A DNA stretch of 64,000 nucleotides, taken from the NCBI RefSeq assembly GCF_030848305.1, contig NZ_CP114598.1:2418001-2482000 (forward strand), read 5' to 3'. Within the stretch, counting starts at the first letter, position 1; every line of letters starts with the position of its first letter. The position numbers were made by a program, and so were the translations under genes. Of this stretch, positions 30,201-37,649 are shown piece by piece. Below the pieces are notes generated by a model. The model saw only the letters and a program-made list of their open reading frames with translations, did not search any database and had not been told where the DNA came from. This DNA is from Akkermansia muciniphila (GTDB taxonomy: Bacteria > Verrucomicrobiota > Verrucomicrobiia > Verrucomicrobiales > Akkermansiaceae).

Positions 30201-31448
30201 CAGGGCAGACCCGTCCCCGCCAAACAACTCCTTCACTCCCCCCGCCACATCCAACTGTGCGGCAATCCCGCCGCGCAGCAACGACCTGATCCCGTTACCT
30301 AAATCCTCCCAGCCACGGTTCCCGGCCTTCCATACATTCGCCATATAACTCCTCTCATTCCCGCCCTTGCGCTGCACAATCTCCGCCAGCGCATCCATCT
30401 GGGCATCCGTAAGGCCATCCATCGCCTTCAGGGCTTGGTGGATTGAAGCCATCCCCTCCGGCTGAAAAATCCGGTTCGCCGTCCCGTCAGCATACTTCAC
30501 GGCCCACTCCAGCCCCTCCATCACGCGCGGCAATACCGGCTCCAGCCCTCGCCTTGTCCTCTCCGCATCCGCCTTCACCCATCGCAATGTATTCCCCACC
30601 TTCTTATACATATCCTCTCCCATTTGTCCCCTCTGCTCCCACAACGCCTGTCTTCCGTCCCCGCCCGTCAGCACAGCCTGCCTCACGCTCTCGGCAGCCC
30701 CCTTCAGCAACTCGTCAGCTTGTGCGTCCTTCTGAGCCTGACGACTCAAAAACATGTATACTGTTTGCCCAGGCTTATTAAAATCAACCTGTTCTCCCTG
30801 TTCCTTCAAACGGATGCACATCTGCTCCAGAACAGGCACTCCATTTCCAGCTTCCACCTGCCACTTTGCATAACCACCCTCATTCAAAGCCCAACCAAAC
30901 ACTATAGAGCGATAACGCATCTCATCTCCAATCTCTCCATCCGGTAGCTTCCGCTCTGCAAACCGCTTCTTCAAACCTTCCGGAATCTTTTTTAGATCAC
31001 CGCAAAACACACTCCGGTGCCAAACCTCCTTATCCTTTCGCCGCTCCGCGGCAGCATCCTCATTCACACCGGCCTGAAAACGCAGCACATCCGTAAAAAA
31101 CGGCAATCCACGCCGCTTCCTCGCCACAAAATAATTCTTCAACCTCTCCCTCTCCTCGCCCAACACCCTCATCTTCTCCGCCCTCAATGGATCATCCCCT
31201 CCTTTCCTCAAATCAGCGGCCAGCATCTTCCCCCTCTGATAACTATTCCAAGCGTCAGCCTGCCAGCCCTCCCCCTTCTGCCGCAAATACCGATCCATTG
31301 CCGGATCAATCTCCACAGGGAACAACTGCCTGCCCTCTCCGTCATCATAAACCGCATTCGCGCTCTCTTCCGCAAACTTATCCCTCTTCCCGCTACGTTC
31401 AAACTCCTTCGCCTGAGCCGCTACCTGTGAAATATCATTTCCAAACAT
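21291..31448 (-). CDS. Giant polyvalent internal virion protein with ADP-ribosyltransferase-type domain
   Basis: 3385 residues, last gene of the late operon, in the position of T7 gp16 (an ejected internal virion protein). A LPD3-like segment lies at about 1375-1425 (ARFHYYLTKADF...ELFYDLD). An ART-PolyVal-type domain spans about 1523-1717: it opens with NLTEDQWLSVRT and WFGDW, has H1576 in VYHGT, then GRGFYFTN and a YIAFEPNQIKSA end. About 1724-1785 is a MuF-associated-like segment (VPSVAVTRLDQPYSWGG). Long coiled-coil stretches follow, then a C-terminal region with hydrophobic helices (MNQVIVEFLKWVMG, GAMGAFSGIFGLAEVIEF) that could enter the host membrane. Likely roles are DNA ejection channel and delivered effector. 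The leader before ATG 31448 is AT-rich without Shine-Dalgarno. Confidence 0.85.
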   Translation of the reverse strand: MFGNDISQVAAQAKEFERSGKRDKFAEESANAVYDDGEGRQLFPVEIDPAMDRYLRQKGEGWQADAWNSYQRGKMLAADLRKGGDDPLRAEKMRVLGEERERLKNYFVARKRRGLPFFTDVLRFQAGVNEDAAAERRKDKEVWHRSVFCGDLKKIPEGLKKRFAERKLPDGEIGDEMRYRSIVFGWALNEGGYAKWQVEAGNGVPVLEQMCIRLKEQGEQVDFNKPGQTVYMFLSRQAQKDAQADELLKGAAESVRQAVLTGGDGRQALWEQRGQMGEDMYKKVGNTLRWVKADAERTRRGLEPVLPRVMEGLEWAVKYADGTANRIFQPEGMASIHQALKAMDGLTDAQMDALAEIVQRKGGNERSYMANVWKAGNRGWEDLGNGIRSLLRGGIAAQLDVAGGVKELFGGDGSALKADAKAADEYGRRLDAFLAMAQGTYRPINKPEYGWFGNGVLSAVRSVPITALSFSGVGAGVAAMSYAGDSYSKAVQERPDGGRLARLGGAAASGAVQGALDRAGAIVAKGVMGLRSGSAFVDKWMSKLSLSRQAMRLKSSALRAGARSGVAGGMVLGEEMTTEKLQDLADPVMQSLASVMAGEAPGIDWERFWKDFTNRDQNMELFGSVLAFALVGAGARFTAEAGMQRQLSREYGKLKRTFGFSDSLLARMRAEESDVARYAMMQDGIQDFMRQNYGKEVDGVKVGLGDADGMRKLAARGGVRTMDVVAAAEAHAAETARGVDEVRVDGAEVQEGKGAVVGVKGPESGGVSEVGSGPVLSFEHGPVPERKGGRQVDEKEAMKQYVEAVNEQLREFVASPIREKMNEFTEEMQYVVELGDRPEFYDTYDDAYEAVLRHLEEREDEVVAGLKSSLRQYRDKDEGYVGRVQDEANEEMMQHLSDVGQDGRMSFDRSKLSVPMTLAQLKTQGDFMRKSAEGRERIYAAQMGVEAGVDAARLRVYGANVAQEFANGRYEVVSRLYRGANPFDVYEEWTEGMTKVLIKDNEWTVAEFEDELKRLEGATGETFLATGEGVDRLQAVCEGVSKAARAHLMGHISDERLPDKLRRWFKMFALLFAKYFEFAQDVMLAKKMLGADVQGKMSEKFRRLLNDFAGFDEAAIAERARREEQAQIEAEAMGDVPEIGEWVAGRLPHPKTAAEAGSDLTGELQRIYDALTTTRTAKGRRRKDGTLGKSFEQRVVARAEQFFSREGRVSDVLEAANEAGFDFADSGELLSAVYDSVVYGYKRYAARGEGQEVSFSMGDRVRRVPMAEARRVADAFHRVEGMEPVAADVPAAYASDLKDALGDIRERYRVLQKETQEQGYALVMGDGKRVQVGGKGWREVKQHAADRRVLAALAVLPELAGRAEFIYSGENSDLKRKPNIARFHYYLTKADFKGASDDGSADLAYVNIAVAEGKNGELFYDLDASTVEDVDSMKGTSATLQRPRVPNTGEAGDGVPHKGRVALLKEFVNYVDRDLAGQNEADVTFSASDQRGRIVEAAKEAGTFSLSLEKEAIKKEAVAADTFMKAPNGKDTNLTEDQWLSVRTAAFKNWFGDWEKDPQNASKVVDENGEPRVVYHGTYGDFTVFDKAMIGSATDYGIWGRGFYFTNMENTPYGNKKLALFLNIRNPFIFNDYKSAEEIGDYLNIWDGNFHEDDRFGIFRPYAAGAAQIADSAQERGHDGLMVVLGKWTEYIAFEPNQIKSATDNRGTFDPKNPDITFSVRAVQNLGAVHSISPEKLMEAEKLGGMPVPSVAVTRLDQPYSWGGDNSIYLIGRPGMIDPKGGADVYSRDAWTGKMPYLVHKAVGRESREQTVADLFKMEDVYQSREDSSWLHGLRYYIALDSAGDKTSREDVERCLRDEDGKALFAWQSGYRPRPKMRNAAMKHEWMTRALRDELAAYETLSEEEYESRAGEVRQKAEAAIDEYVGGLHAELEKRKPKIVTKMRENRRKTLLNSLFLSDKQGLREVLQDARRMGKRVPDLNANSKMLARYADNHKRAYEKWVQEKLAGWFSEERYIEGTGTEATLESLTKWMLSRKGRNREQQLVFGSGKVRAAQAERLGSMDEVKAMRERLSDSAVSGTSKKMTDELLREFREVVSDVFTGGDVFGYSSSVEIQSAAMEALSKVPGNPTTGKVMTALKKVFPRGARLNKLLMREDVLEKGVDALKSLRAELEDYLEAVPQRAVGLDEWVYAVMPEELKKNREVTSLLRRHGIKPLYHDGTAEGRVRVMESLVDDPVVSFAMRMMRGGQSVWDYLAGVQGHAFEQEARLYEAMQKRLESALQANGFTRDGVYKDEQGRDDEAVRERMLAVMAVCDAVVTELPRDVRGGIRPEVVASYREEVMAKKTWRGRMNALMRMVKYVDWHIVNEGKKSRFKEFERFRKWAAASVGENRVRRGKMNAEIQKRLDMVERVLELDADELETAKNTAEQVVEEKALIGGAEYDEAVEWVRALDAFGGLYERNMHGRLTADLERVQAALDALKEMYAAGRLANEAFWEDRRERIADLLDEAGKGLGREQPVSVNERTGAAKHDVGVGKGMRNLVRGFVSFENLMEDLFGEGKVTEYFAEGIRKARLEFNDVRQRRVLRYYGALYRIARPEEFLKRADRKVDGQVKLGVRRVVDGMLKDLSENRTWGIEVKMPGEFRSERVRIEEARAVAEGKMEAEQMPKWAKNQKAMDALKMALSEIPAKSRKEFVKFSWLEQGAELVEMEMSDLEAAYLLQMSAMPEYEDNLEALGFDEAAIGKVRDHIDVRALRVAEYLGEEYERGYKEYNEVYRRLFGCDMPKVQNYAPGFFVTDNAAEAVDPMESRGSGWLSVGSIKMRRKHYALPRVVSCVNAYWAHSMQMDHWASFAEIMRDMKAVLLNGELGNKIDAVHGAQARTHLTKWVKDLEFDGSQDSGGAGQAQQVVSRVLGAMAQGALSYNLKTCLKQLPAMFSSMADMSPSDAMKGFIGALANPGQLAEVWMSPTIQQRLMQGVSPEMRQALTANRMKVSMLGDAVEAGMLPIGLTDAAFTTFSGGIAYMAAKKKAMKEGLSNEVVEQRALAALDKAVRRTAQPIETEQKSPWEIHANALGRMFMMFRSDPRKQIALSYMAIAKWKRGEIGVGEAAWRFGQAWVVYGIMNQVIVEFLKWVMGQGDDEEELDLWDRWKGFAVSGAMGAFSGIFGLAEVIEFIYSKLAGEKYMKFSNTMVDHAEALWRGGEGVVRMYNGEEEEYGKVMNQLGRGLNGMGLFAAAGRPEIGAAVQVMGRIVKETKSMAGTWGHLWDNEMAKAREQQRLIQATKKEEKEERKAKMEERKELMARVKGLDYSSRMKVYQDVGLDKEERKLMENRVKMDGASEVVKAVSRVKKDKRKELVEKLKGTMSDVEYEEFVTEMKEKGVKWK

Positions 31449-31483
31449 AAAAACTTTTAACTATTAAACATTAACAAGAAACA

Positions 31484-33187
31484 TCACTTCTCCCCATTCT
31501 CCCACGCCCATTTGGCCTCCACCATCCGCTTCAACTCACTCAACTCTGCTGCCGAACTCGTTTTAATCACATGGACAGCGGCCTGATAACACCGTTGCAA
31601 ATCATAACCCTTCATATCCACCTTGCTCAACACCCTCCTCCACTCATTCCGCCCCTGAACTTCATACCCCCAATTTCCATCCAACGGAGGCAATAACGCA
31701 GCATTCCCCGCAACATTCACATCTATGCCAAGCTCATCCATTGCCTCGCCTTCTTCAACATCCCTGCGAGGGACAACAACCGGTTCAGAAGCGGCAACTC
31801 CGGAAAATTTCACATTCTCACTCCACTCCGGTACAACTTTTCCACCGTTCACCGCCAACCTCATCGCCTGAGCCCGAATCTCCTCACGGCTTGCCCCCGG
31901 ATTCTCACGCACCCACTTATCCAACCCTTGTTGTACTTGATATGCCATCCCCATCACACTCTCATGCACTTTGAAATCAACTAAACCATCATCATCCTTC
32001 CATTTCCCAAAACTACCGCTATCCACCAAACTCTTCACAACACTCGCCGCCTCCTTGGCCGCCCCCCGGAACCGTGCGGGCACATTCCCCACGGCCAGAT
32101 CCTTCAGCTCCGCCATCATCCTCTCCTTCGTCGTCTTGGAAAGCATGGACGTGGCAATCTCCCTCTCCACCTCCGCCTGCATCGTCCCGTCAACATCCAA
32201 ATCAGGCTCATACCCCCGCAACAAACCATCCACCCGCATAAAATCCTCCGGACTCGTGTACAACTCCGCCTCCTCCTTCCCCATCTTCTCCACAGCCTTC
32301 CTCCGCCGCTCTTCCGCCGCCAGCAAACTCATCGCGTCATCCACGGCCACGCGCCCCGCTTCCACATCCTTCTTCAAATCATTTCCCCGGAACTCCCGGC
32401 CCTCAAACGCATCCATCACATACCCCTGAGCCACTCCGGCCTGAGCCTTGCGCCTTGCCGCCTCCGCCTGTTTCCGGAACCCCTCAATCACATCCGGCCT
32501 ACCCTTCACCGCATCCAGCCCTCCCGACTTCTCCAGCGCATCCAACCCATGAAAAGGATCTCTCTGAATCGCCGTCTGCACCCTGCTCTCCGTCTCCTTG
32601 AAACTCACATCCTGAAACATCAACTGCTGCTCATCCGGCTCCATCACCCCCTCCGCGCCAGCCGTCTGCACCGCTTCCCTCGCGCCATAATAATCCCCAC
32701 CCCTCAGGCAAAAATCATACCTCGCCTTGAAAGACTTGGCAGCCCTCTCCTTACTCGCCAGCAACTCCCTGCGCCCGGCATCAATACGGCCCGTTGACGT
32801 AAACGCATCATACCACAGCCGCGCCCGCTCCTTCACCTCCGGCGTCTTAAACTTAACCTTGCGGAACATAGGCCCCAGCCTCTTGCTCACCAGCGCATTC
32901 CAGCGGGCCTCCCTCCCCGGCTTATTCCCCGCCGCCAGCTCGGCATTATCCCATACCCCCCTCTCCTCCTCCATCAACCTCTTCACATCCTCAAAACTCC
33001 CCGCATCGGCCATCCTGTCCGCCTTCTCCTGCAACCGCGCCCTCTCCTCATCCTCCCGCGCCAGCAACCTCGTCCCGGCCCCCATCTCCCCGGCCACCTC
33101 CGCCGCCGCGCGCGCCGGAGCCGTTGCGGCCCCCGTATCAGCCAGCACAGGCTCATGATACCCGCTCAACAAAGAAAACTTATCCAT
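31484..33187 (-). CDS. Internal virion protein (T7 gp15 position)
   Basis: 567 residues, almost wholly alpha-helical with charged coiled-coil stretches (for example REDEERARLQEKADRMADAGSFEDVKRLMEE). No enzyme motif recognised. By position between the gp14-like and the giant gene it corresponds to the T7 gp15 core protein that helps form the ejection conduit; this is inferred from gene order only. Ends 35 nt before the start of the giant gene. Confidence 0.65.
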   Translation of the reverse strand: MDKFSLLSGYHEPVLADTGAATAPARAAAEVAGEMGAGTRLLAREDEERARLQEKADRMADAGSFEDVKRLMEEERGVWDNAELAAGNKPGREARWNALVSKRLGPMFRKVKFKTPEVKERARLWYDAFTSTGRIDAGRRELLASKERAAKSFKARYDFCLRGGDYYGAREAVQTAGAEGVMEPDEQQLMFQDVSFKETESRVQTAIQRDPFHGLDALEKSGGLDAVKGRPDVIEGFRKQAEAARRKAQAGVAQGYVMDAFEGREFRGNDLKKDVEAGRVAVDDAMSLLAAEERRRKAVEKMGKEEAELYTSPEDFMRVDGLLRGYEPDLDVDGTMQAEVEREIATSMLSKTTKERMMAELKDLAVGNVPARFRGAAKEAASVVKSLVDSGSFGKWKDDDGLVDFKVHESVMGMAYQVQQGLDKWVRENPGASREEIRAQAMRLAVNGGKVVPEWSENVKFSGVAASEPVVVPRRDVEEGEAMDELGIDVNVAGNAALLPPLDGNWGYEVQGRNEWRRVLSKVDMKGYDLQRCYQAAVHVIKTSSAAELSELKRMVEAKWAWENGEK

Positions 33188-33189
33188 AT

Positions 33190-33660
33190 CTACTTGAAAG
33201 CATTAAAAGCCGTTGCGCCGCCCTGCACCACGCCGCTCAGCAAACTCCCGAATCCGGACACCTTGCCGGCCCGCTCCGCCTGCCTCCCCTTCCACCTCTC
33301 CATCTGGGCCTGCTCCCTCATGGCGGAAGACCGCTGCAAACTGCGCGCCGCCAAATCATTCACCTCCTGCTCAAACCGCGTCGCAACCTTCATCTCCCTC
33401 CCCAGCGCGCTCCCGCTCCGTTCCACGCCGCTCGCCGCTGTCTGCGCGGCGGCCTGCCCTGTGGCCACCCCCTGCATTGCCCGCATCCTCATCTGATTCT
33501 CCGCGCTCTCCGCATCCAGCGCATCCGCCTCCCTGTCCAGCGCGGACGCATTATAATAAGCCGTCTGCCGCGCCTGCCGCCCGGCTTCCCTCTCGGCGCG
33601 TCCCCGGAACGCGCCGGCCAGCCCCTGAAGACCGGCCATACCTAACTGAAACCATTCCAT
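33190..33660 (-). CDS. Internal virion protein, T7 gp14-like
   Basis: 156 residues: a short hydrophobic opening (WFQLGMAGLQGLAGAFRG), then a long alanine-rich helix (ASALDREADALDAESAENQM), and a glycine-rich, membrane-compatible C-terminus (VSGFGSLLSGVVQGGATAFNA). This is the usual look of gp14-type proteins ejected into the outer membrane. Preceded by the AT-only leader ATATTATATT directly before ATG, with no Shine-Dalgarno. The next gene starts 2 nt after its stop. Confidence 0.72.
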   Translation of the reverse strand: MEWFQLGMAGLQGLAGAFRGRAEREAGRQARQTAYYNASALDREADALDAESAENQMRMRAMQGVATGQAAAQTAASGVERSGSALGREMKVATRFEQEVNDLAARSLQRSSAMREQAQMERWKGRQAERAGKVSGFGSLLSGVVQGGATAFNAFK

Positions 33661-33681
33661 AATATAATATCTATCAATAAA

Positions 33682-36600
33682 CTACTTTGAAAACTGCACA
33701 TCAAACCCCAGCAAACGCACATCGCCATCCCCGGCGCACCGCAACTCAAACACCAGCTCATCACTCCACACCCCCGGCACCGTCAAATCCTGCCAGCCGT
33801 CCAGCACATCGCCCCGGCTCCTGCTCAACTCCGTCAACCGCCCGCAAAACCCTGCACGCACCCCATCCGCCGCGCTCGCGACAAACCGCGCACGCACGCT
33901 CACACTCCCTGACTTTACCCCCGCACCCTGCTCAAACGCAAGCCCATTTGTAACCAGTACGGACTCATACGGCGCCCCGGCATCTCCCCCACGGCTCCAT
34001 CCGTCCCGGAACACGCCGCACCCCTCCACCAGCCGCTCCAGACTAACCCGGCCATCACGCTCCACAGCCAGCCACACCTCATCGGCATCCTGCCCATCCA
34101 TCACGGCCACGCTCAACGCCCTGCCGCCCCCTCCCAGCACATGCCTCGTCCACGCGCACACCCGCTGCTCGGCATTATACGTCAGAACAGCCAGCCCGCC
34201 ATCAGCCCTCACCCCCCAAATCCTCACCTCCGGCACGCGCTGCACGGCCAGCCCCACAAACCCTCCCGGCCCGCCTGCATGCTCGGCAAACGTCGTCGTA
34301 TCGGCGGCCCTGTACCCGTCCGCCTCAAAACTGTACCCCAGCTCCTTCACCCTCATCCCCCCTCTCTGGACAAACACGCATCCTCCATCCGTCGCCTCCG
34401 CATCCACCCGGCTGCACCCCACCCTCAACTGCACGGCAGCGCGGCAAAAATCAGGAGTCACCACGCCGCCCTCGCCTCCGCTCAGCCGCCAAACCTGGGC
34501 CGTGGAACCAATCAACAAATCATTCACGCTCTCCATCCACACAATCCGGTGGCAATCCTTGGCCGCCAGCGTCACCTGAATCGCATCCTCATCGCTGTCC
34601 CCAATCTGGAAATTGGCAAAATCATCCACCACGCTCCCCCACACCGTCTGTGGATTCGCCGCCGTCCCGGCCAGCCACAACCTCCCTTGGTGCATCGCCA
34701 CAGCACTCGGCCACCCGCACCCTCCCCCAAACATCCCCCTGCTCCACACATCCGTCACCGCCCTCTCATACGGCAATCCGGCTCCCCCAAACGTCTTATA
34801 ACTCAACCTCAGCACCCTCCACTTCATCCCACCCATCTCTGCCGCCGTCCAAACCTGAACAATGCCTCTCCCCACGGCACCGGACAAAAAATTCACCATA
34901 TCCATCCCCCCGCTGCGCCACCCGCACCACTTCCACTTCCTCGGCCAAAACCCATTCACCGTCGCCTTGCTCTCGATCGTCGTGCCATCCTCCAAATCCC
35001 ATACAGACTCGCACCAACCGCCAAAACCAAAATACAACAACACCACACGCCCATCCTCCCTCTCCACACACCCGGCCAGCCCCAAAAAGGAACCCATCTT
35101 CTCAACCACCTTCCCATCCTCATACAAACACACACTCCCCATGGCAGCCTCCCCATCCGCCACATCCCCAGCACTCTCTCCGCACAACAACACAGCCCGG
35201 CCATCCCGCAACGGCATCACATGCCAGACAGCCTTCTTGCTCCCGGTCACCGTGCAGGCAGTCAAACTCTGCGCCACAGGATCATACACCGCGCATGCAA
35301 CGCCATTCTTGCAGGGGCAAAGCAACACCCTCCCGCCATCCACCACAGCGGCCCTCCGGTAACTCCCGCTTGTAACTGCCAGCCCGGAATGCGCCACCTC
35401 CGCCAAACTTCCATCCGCAGGATCATACACATAAAAAGCCGTCGCCATATACGGAGTCAGCAGCACCCGCCCATCATCCAGCAACACCGCCTCGCCAAAA
35501 AAACCATCCCCAACCCCTTCCAACAGCACCTCACTCTCCTCCCCGCTCTCCATATCCAGCACACAACACCTTGCCCCACCGCTGGTCAAAAACGCCCGGC
35601 CATCCTTCAACACACATCCCCCTACCCATCCGCAGCCATCATCCCGTTCCTCGCCAACCTTGCGGCCCCCTCCGTTCACCCGGTCAAACACATAACAGCA
35701 GGCATGGGCCTTCCCTGCCAGCAGCAGCCTCCCCCCATCCAGCTCCAGCACCGTCCCCCACACCTCCTCCCCGGAATCGCCAACCCCGGCAACCAGCCCC
35801 TCCGCCTCATAATCCCACGCATTCAGCCTCAACTCATGCCTGCCCCAGTTAGTCGCCGCGGGCTTATACTTCATCACCCGCAACTGCAAACGTGTAGGAC
35901 GTTCACACGTGCCGCTGAACTCAAAATTCCGCCAATCCCCGTCCCATGACCAAAACCTGTGCAGCACCTCAAACTTATGAGGGCTCAAACTCTCATCCTC
36001 CGCATCCGCACCCATCAACTGAAACTCGCCCTGCCACCGCTGATCCTCATTCCCGTAAGTCTTCAGCGTCCACGCCCCCTCATGGCACACGAACGCCCTC
36101 TGCGGCCCATCGCTGGAAGCCCACCACTCCCGCATGCTGTTAAACCCGCTCCCAAATCGGCTCACCACCCATCCGGGAAAGAAAAACTCCGGATAATCAG
36201 CCAAACTCTTGCTCCCCTTATAATCCGTCCTCCCGTAATACTGCTTATAACATGTCCATGTAACACGCACATCGCCGCTCACCGTCCACAACTCCTGCCC
36301 CGCCAAAACAATCGTACCCGCAGCGGACAAATCAGGAACGGCCTCGGGCGGATTACTCGTACCGGTCAACTCCGCGTAAGTCTGCGCCACCACCACTCGC
36401 TCCGCCATATGCTGAGTATAAAGAACACTCGTGCCAAACTCCTCTGAGCGGAACACATGGCGGTCAGCACCAAACGTCAACCCACCCGCATCACGCTCAA
36501 CCCATGCCTCCCCATCCTTGGAAATCGCAAACTCCCTCGGACTCCGGTCAAACTCCATCACCGCCAGCCTCCAATCATCATCGCCATGCCTCTCCAGCCT

Positions 36601-37014
36601 CTGCGGAGCCACCCTCCCGCACACCACCCACACCACGTCATTGCACTGCACCCACCGCAGCTCCGGCAAATCCTGCTCCGTCCACGGACTCTCCAGCCGG
36701 GCGGCCAAACTCCCATCCAGCCGGAACACCTCCACAAACCCCGCTCCAAACACCACCATATACCGCCGCTCATCACTCACATCCATCCCCATCAGCCGCA
36801 CCCGCCCGCAAGCGGCCCCTCCATCCACCGCACACATCCTCTCCGCGCCGGGCCGCCGCATCAGCCCGCCGAAAGTATGAACAAGAAAATTCACAATCGT
36901 CTGCGCGCTCCGGCCATACCCATCCACATCATACCTTATCGCCCCCATGCGGTTCCACTCACCTCCGGTAAACGCCACCCTCATCCCGCTCATACAATCC
37001 CCCTCCTCCCCCAC
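33682..37014 (-). CDS. Tail tubular protein B (T7 gp12, nozzle) with six-repeat beta-propeller insertion
   Basis: 1110 residues, about 300 more than T7 gp12. The N-terminus is the nozzle signature: FTGGEWNRMG, YGRSAQTIVNFLVHTFGGLMRRPGAE (arginine-proline-glycine after a conserved asparagine). Residues about 418-675 hold six repeats of the form h-DGR-h-hL ... h-YDx-xGS (for example LLDDGRVLLTP with FYVYDPADGS), which read as a Kelch-like beta-propeller. The C-terminal part (WSRGMFGGGCGWPSAVAMHQGRLWLAGT, then VVDDFANF) resumes the gp12 pattern. The insertion would face outward from the tail and may bind a host surface glycan. Overlaps the gp11 stop by 25 nt. Confidence 0.85.
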   Translation of the reverse strand: MGEEGDCMSGMRVAFTGGEWNRMGAIRYDVDGYGRSAQTIVNFLVHTFGGLMRRPGAERMCAVDGGAACGRVRLMGMDVSDERRYMVVFGAGFVEVFRLDGSLAARLESPWTEQDLPELRWVQCNDVVWVVCGRVAPQRLERHGDDDWRLAVMEFDRSPREFAISKDGEAWVERDAGGLTFGADRHVFRSEEFGTSVLYTQHMAERVVVAQTYAELTGTSNPPEAVPDLSAAGTIVLAGQELWTVSGDVRVTWTCYKQYYGRTDYKGSKSLADYPEFFFPGWVVSRFGSGFNSMREWWASSDGPQRAFVCHEGAWTLKTYGNEDQRWQGEFQLMGADAEDESLSPHKFEVLHRFWSWDGDWRNFEFSGTCERPTRLQLRVMKYKPAATNWGRHELRLNAWDYEAEGLVAGVGDSGEEVWGTVLELDGGRLLLAGKAHACCYVFDRVNGGGRKVGEERDDGCGWVGGCVLKDGRAFLTSGGARCCVLDMESGEESEVLLEGVGDGFFGEAVLLDDGRVLLTPYMATAFYVYDPADGSLAEVAHSGLAVTSGSYRRAAVVDGGRVLLCPCKNGVACAVYDPVAQSLTACTVTGSKKAVWHVMPLRDGRAVLLCGESAGDVADGEAAMGSVCLYEDGKVVEKMGSFLGLAGCVEREDGRVVLLYFGFGGWCESVWDLEDGTTIESKATVNGFWPRKWKWCGWRSGGMDMVNFLSGAVGRGIVQVWTAAEMGGMKWRVLRLSYKTFGGAGLPYERAVTDVWSRGMFGGGCGWPSAVAMHQGRLWLAGTAANPQTVWGSVVDDFANFQIGDSDEDAIQVTLAAKDCHRIVWMESVNDLLIGSTAQVWRLSGGEGGVVTPDFCRAAVQLRVGCSRVDAEATDGGCVFVQRGGMRVKELGYSFEADGYRAADTTTFAEHAGGPGGFVGLAVQRVPEVRIWGVRADGGLAVLTYNAEQRVCAWTRHVLGGGGRALSVAVMDGQDADEVWLAVERDGRVSLERLVEGCGVFRDGWSRGGDAGAPYESVLVTNGLAFEQGAGVKSGSVSVRARFVASAADGVRAGFCGRLTELSRSRGDVLDGWQDLTVPGVWSDELVFELRCAGDGDVRLLGFDVQFSK

Positions 37015-37556
37015 GGAGACACCGTTTCATCTCTCCCTCCCCGTCCCATATCCTGCAACCGCGCCCGGTACTGCGCCCTCATCTCCAGCCGCCTCACATC
37101 CGCTTGCAGCCGTCCCTCCAAATCCCCGCGCCCGGTAACGGTCAATGCGCACAGGCACGCCAGCTTGGCGGCCAGCAGCTCTCCATCCGCACAACACCAC
37201 TCATGGGCGGCATCATCCGGCCTCACTAAATACACCACGCGCACCTCCCTCCCTTCCCCTGTCCAAAACAACCTCCCGTCAAACACGCACCACCCGGCCC
37301 CATCCACATCCACCACATCCACACAACCCTCCGGCAACGCCTCGCTCCGCACAAAACCGGGCAGCCGCAAATCCTCTTCACCCTCCAACTGCGCCACCCT
37401 CTTCGCCCACACAGGCTTCACCTCCTGCACAACATACTCCACTGCGCTCGGCCACATGGCTCGCAACACAGCCCCCACCTCCTCATCATCCAGCCCCGTC
37501 ACAGGAGCCTTTCCCAACTTGGCAAGGGCAAAATTAACCACATCCAACTGCTTCAT
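36990..37556 (-). CDS. Tail tubular protein A (T7 gp11 type, head-tail adaptor)
   Basis: 188 residues. The N-terminus LDVVNFALAKLGKAPVTGLDDEE and the later helical ELLAAKLACLCAL are typical of gp11 adaptors that dock under the connector. Matches the gene at 10017-10637 in the remnant cluster by opening motif and overall layout. Starts after the capsid-gene terminator, so its transcript probably comes from read-through. Confidence 0.82.
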   Translation of the reverse strand: MKQLDVVNFALAKLGKAPVTGLDDEEVGAVLRAMWPSAVEYVVQEVKPVWAKRVAQLEGEEDLRLPGFVRSEALPEGCVDVVDVDGAGWCVFDGRLFWTGEGREVRVVYLVRPDDAAHEWCCADGELLAAKLACLCALTVTGRGDLEGRLQADVRRLEMRAQYRARLQDMGRGGRDETVSPWGRRGIV

Positions 37557-37564
37557 AACATCAT

Positions 37565-37607
37565 CAAAAAACTAAGCTGAAAACGGAGGGCGGCCCGCAG
37601 ACCGCCC
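37565..37607 (-). terminator. Hairpin after the capsid gene
   Basis: On the minus strand GGGCGG and CCGCCC with an 8-nt loop (37588-37607), then a T-rich stretch ending TTTTTTG. It lies between capsid and gp11 genes, the same place as the partial T-phi terminator of T7, and would favour high capsid yield. Confidence 0.6.
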
Positions 37608-37649
37608 CCCGCCGCTCCACGGCAACAAACATTGCCCGGAAACAACTCC

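Noticed and set aside
28764..30302. Long plus-strand frames opposite the late phage genes
   Set aside because: Pro/His/Ser/Thr-rich translations caused by the strong C-skew of the plus strand, not coding.
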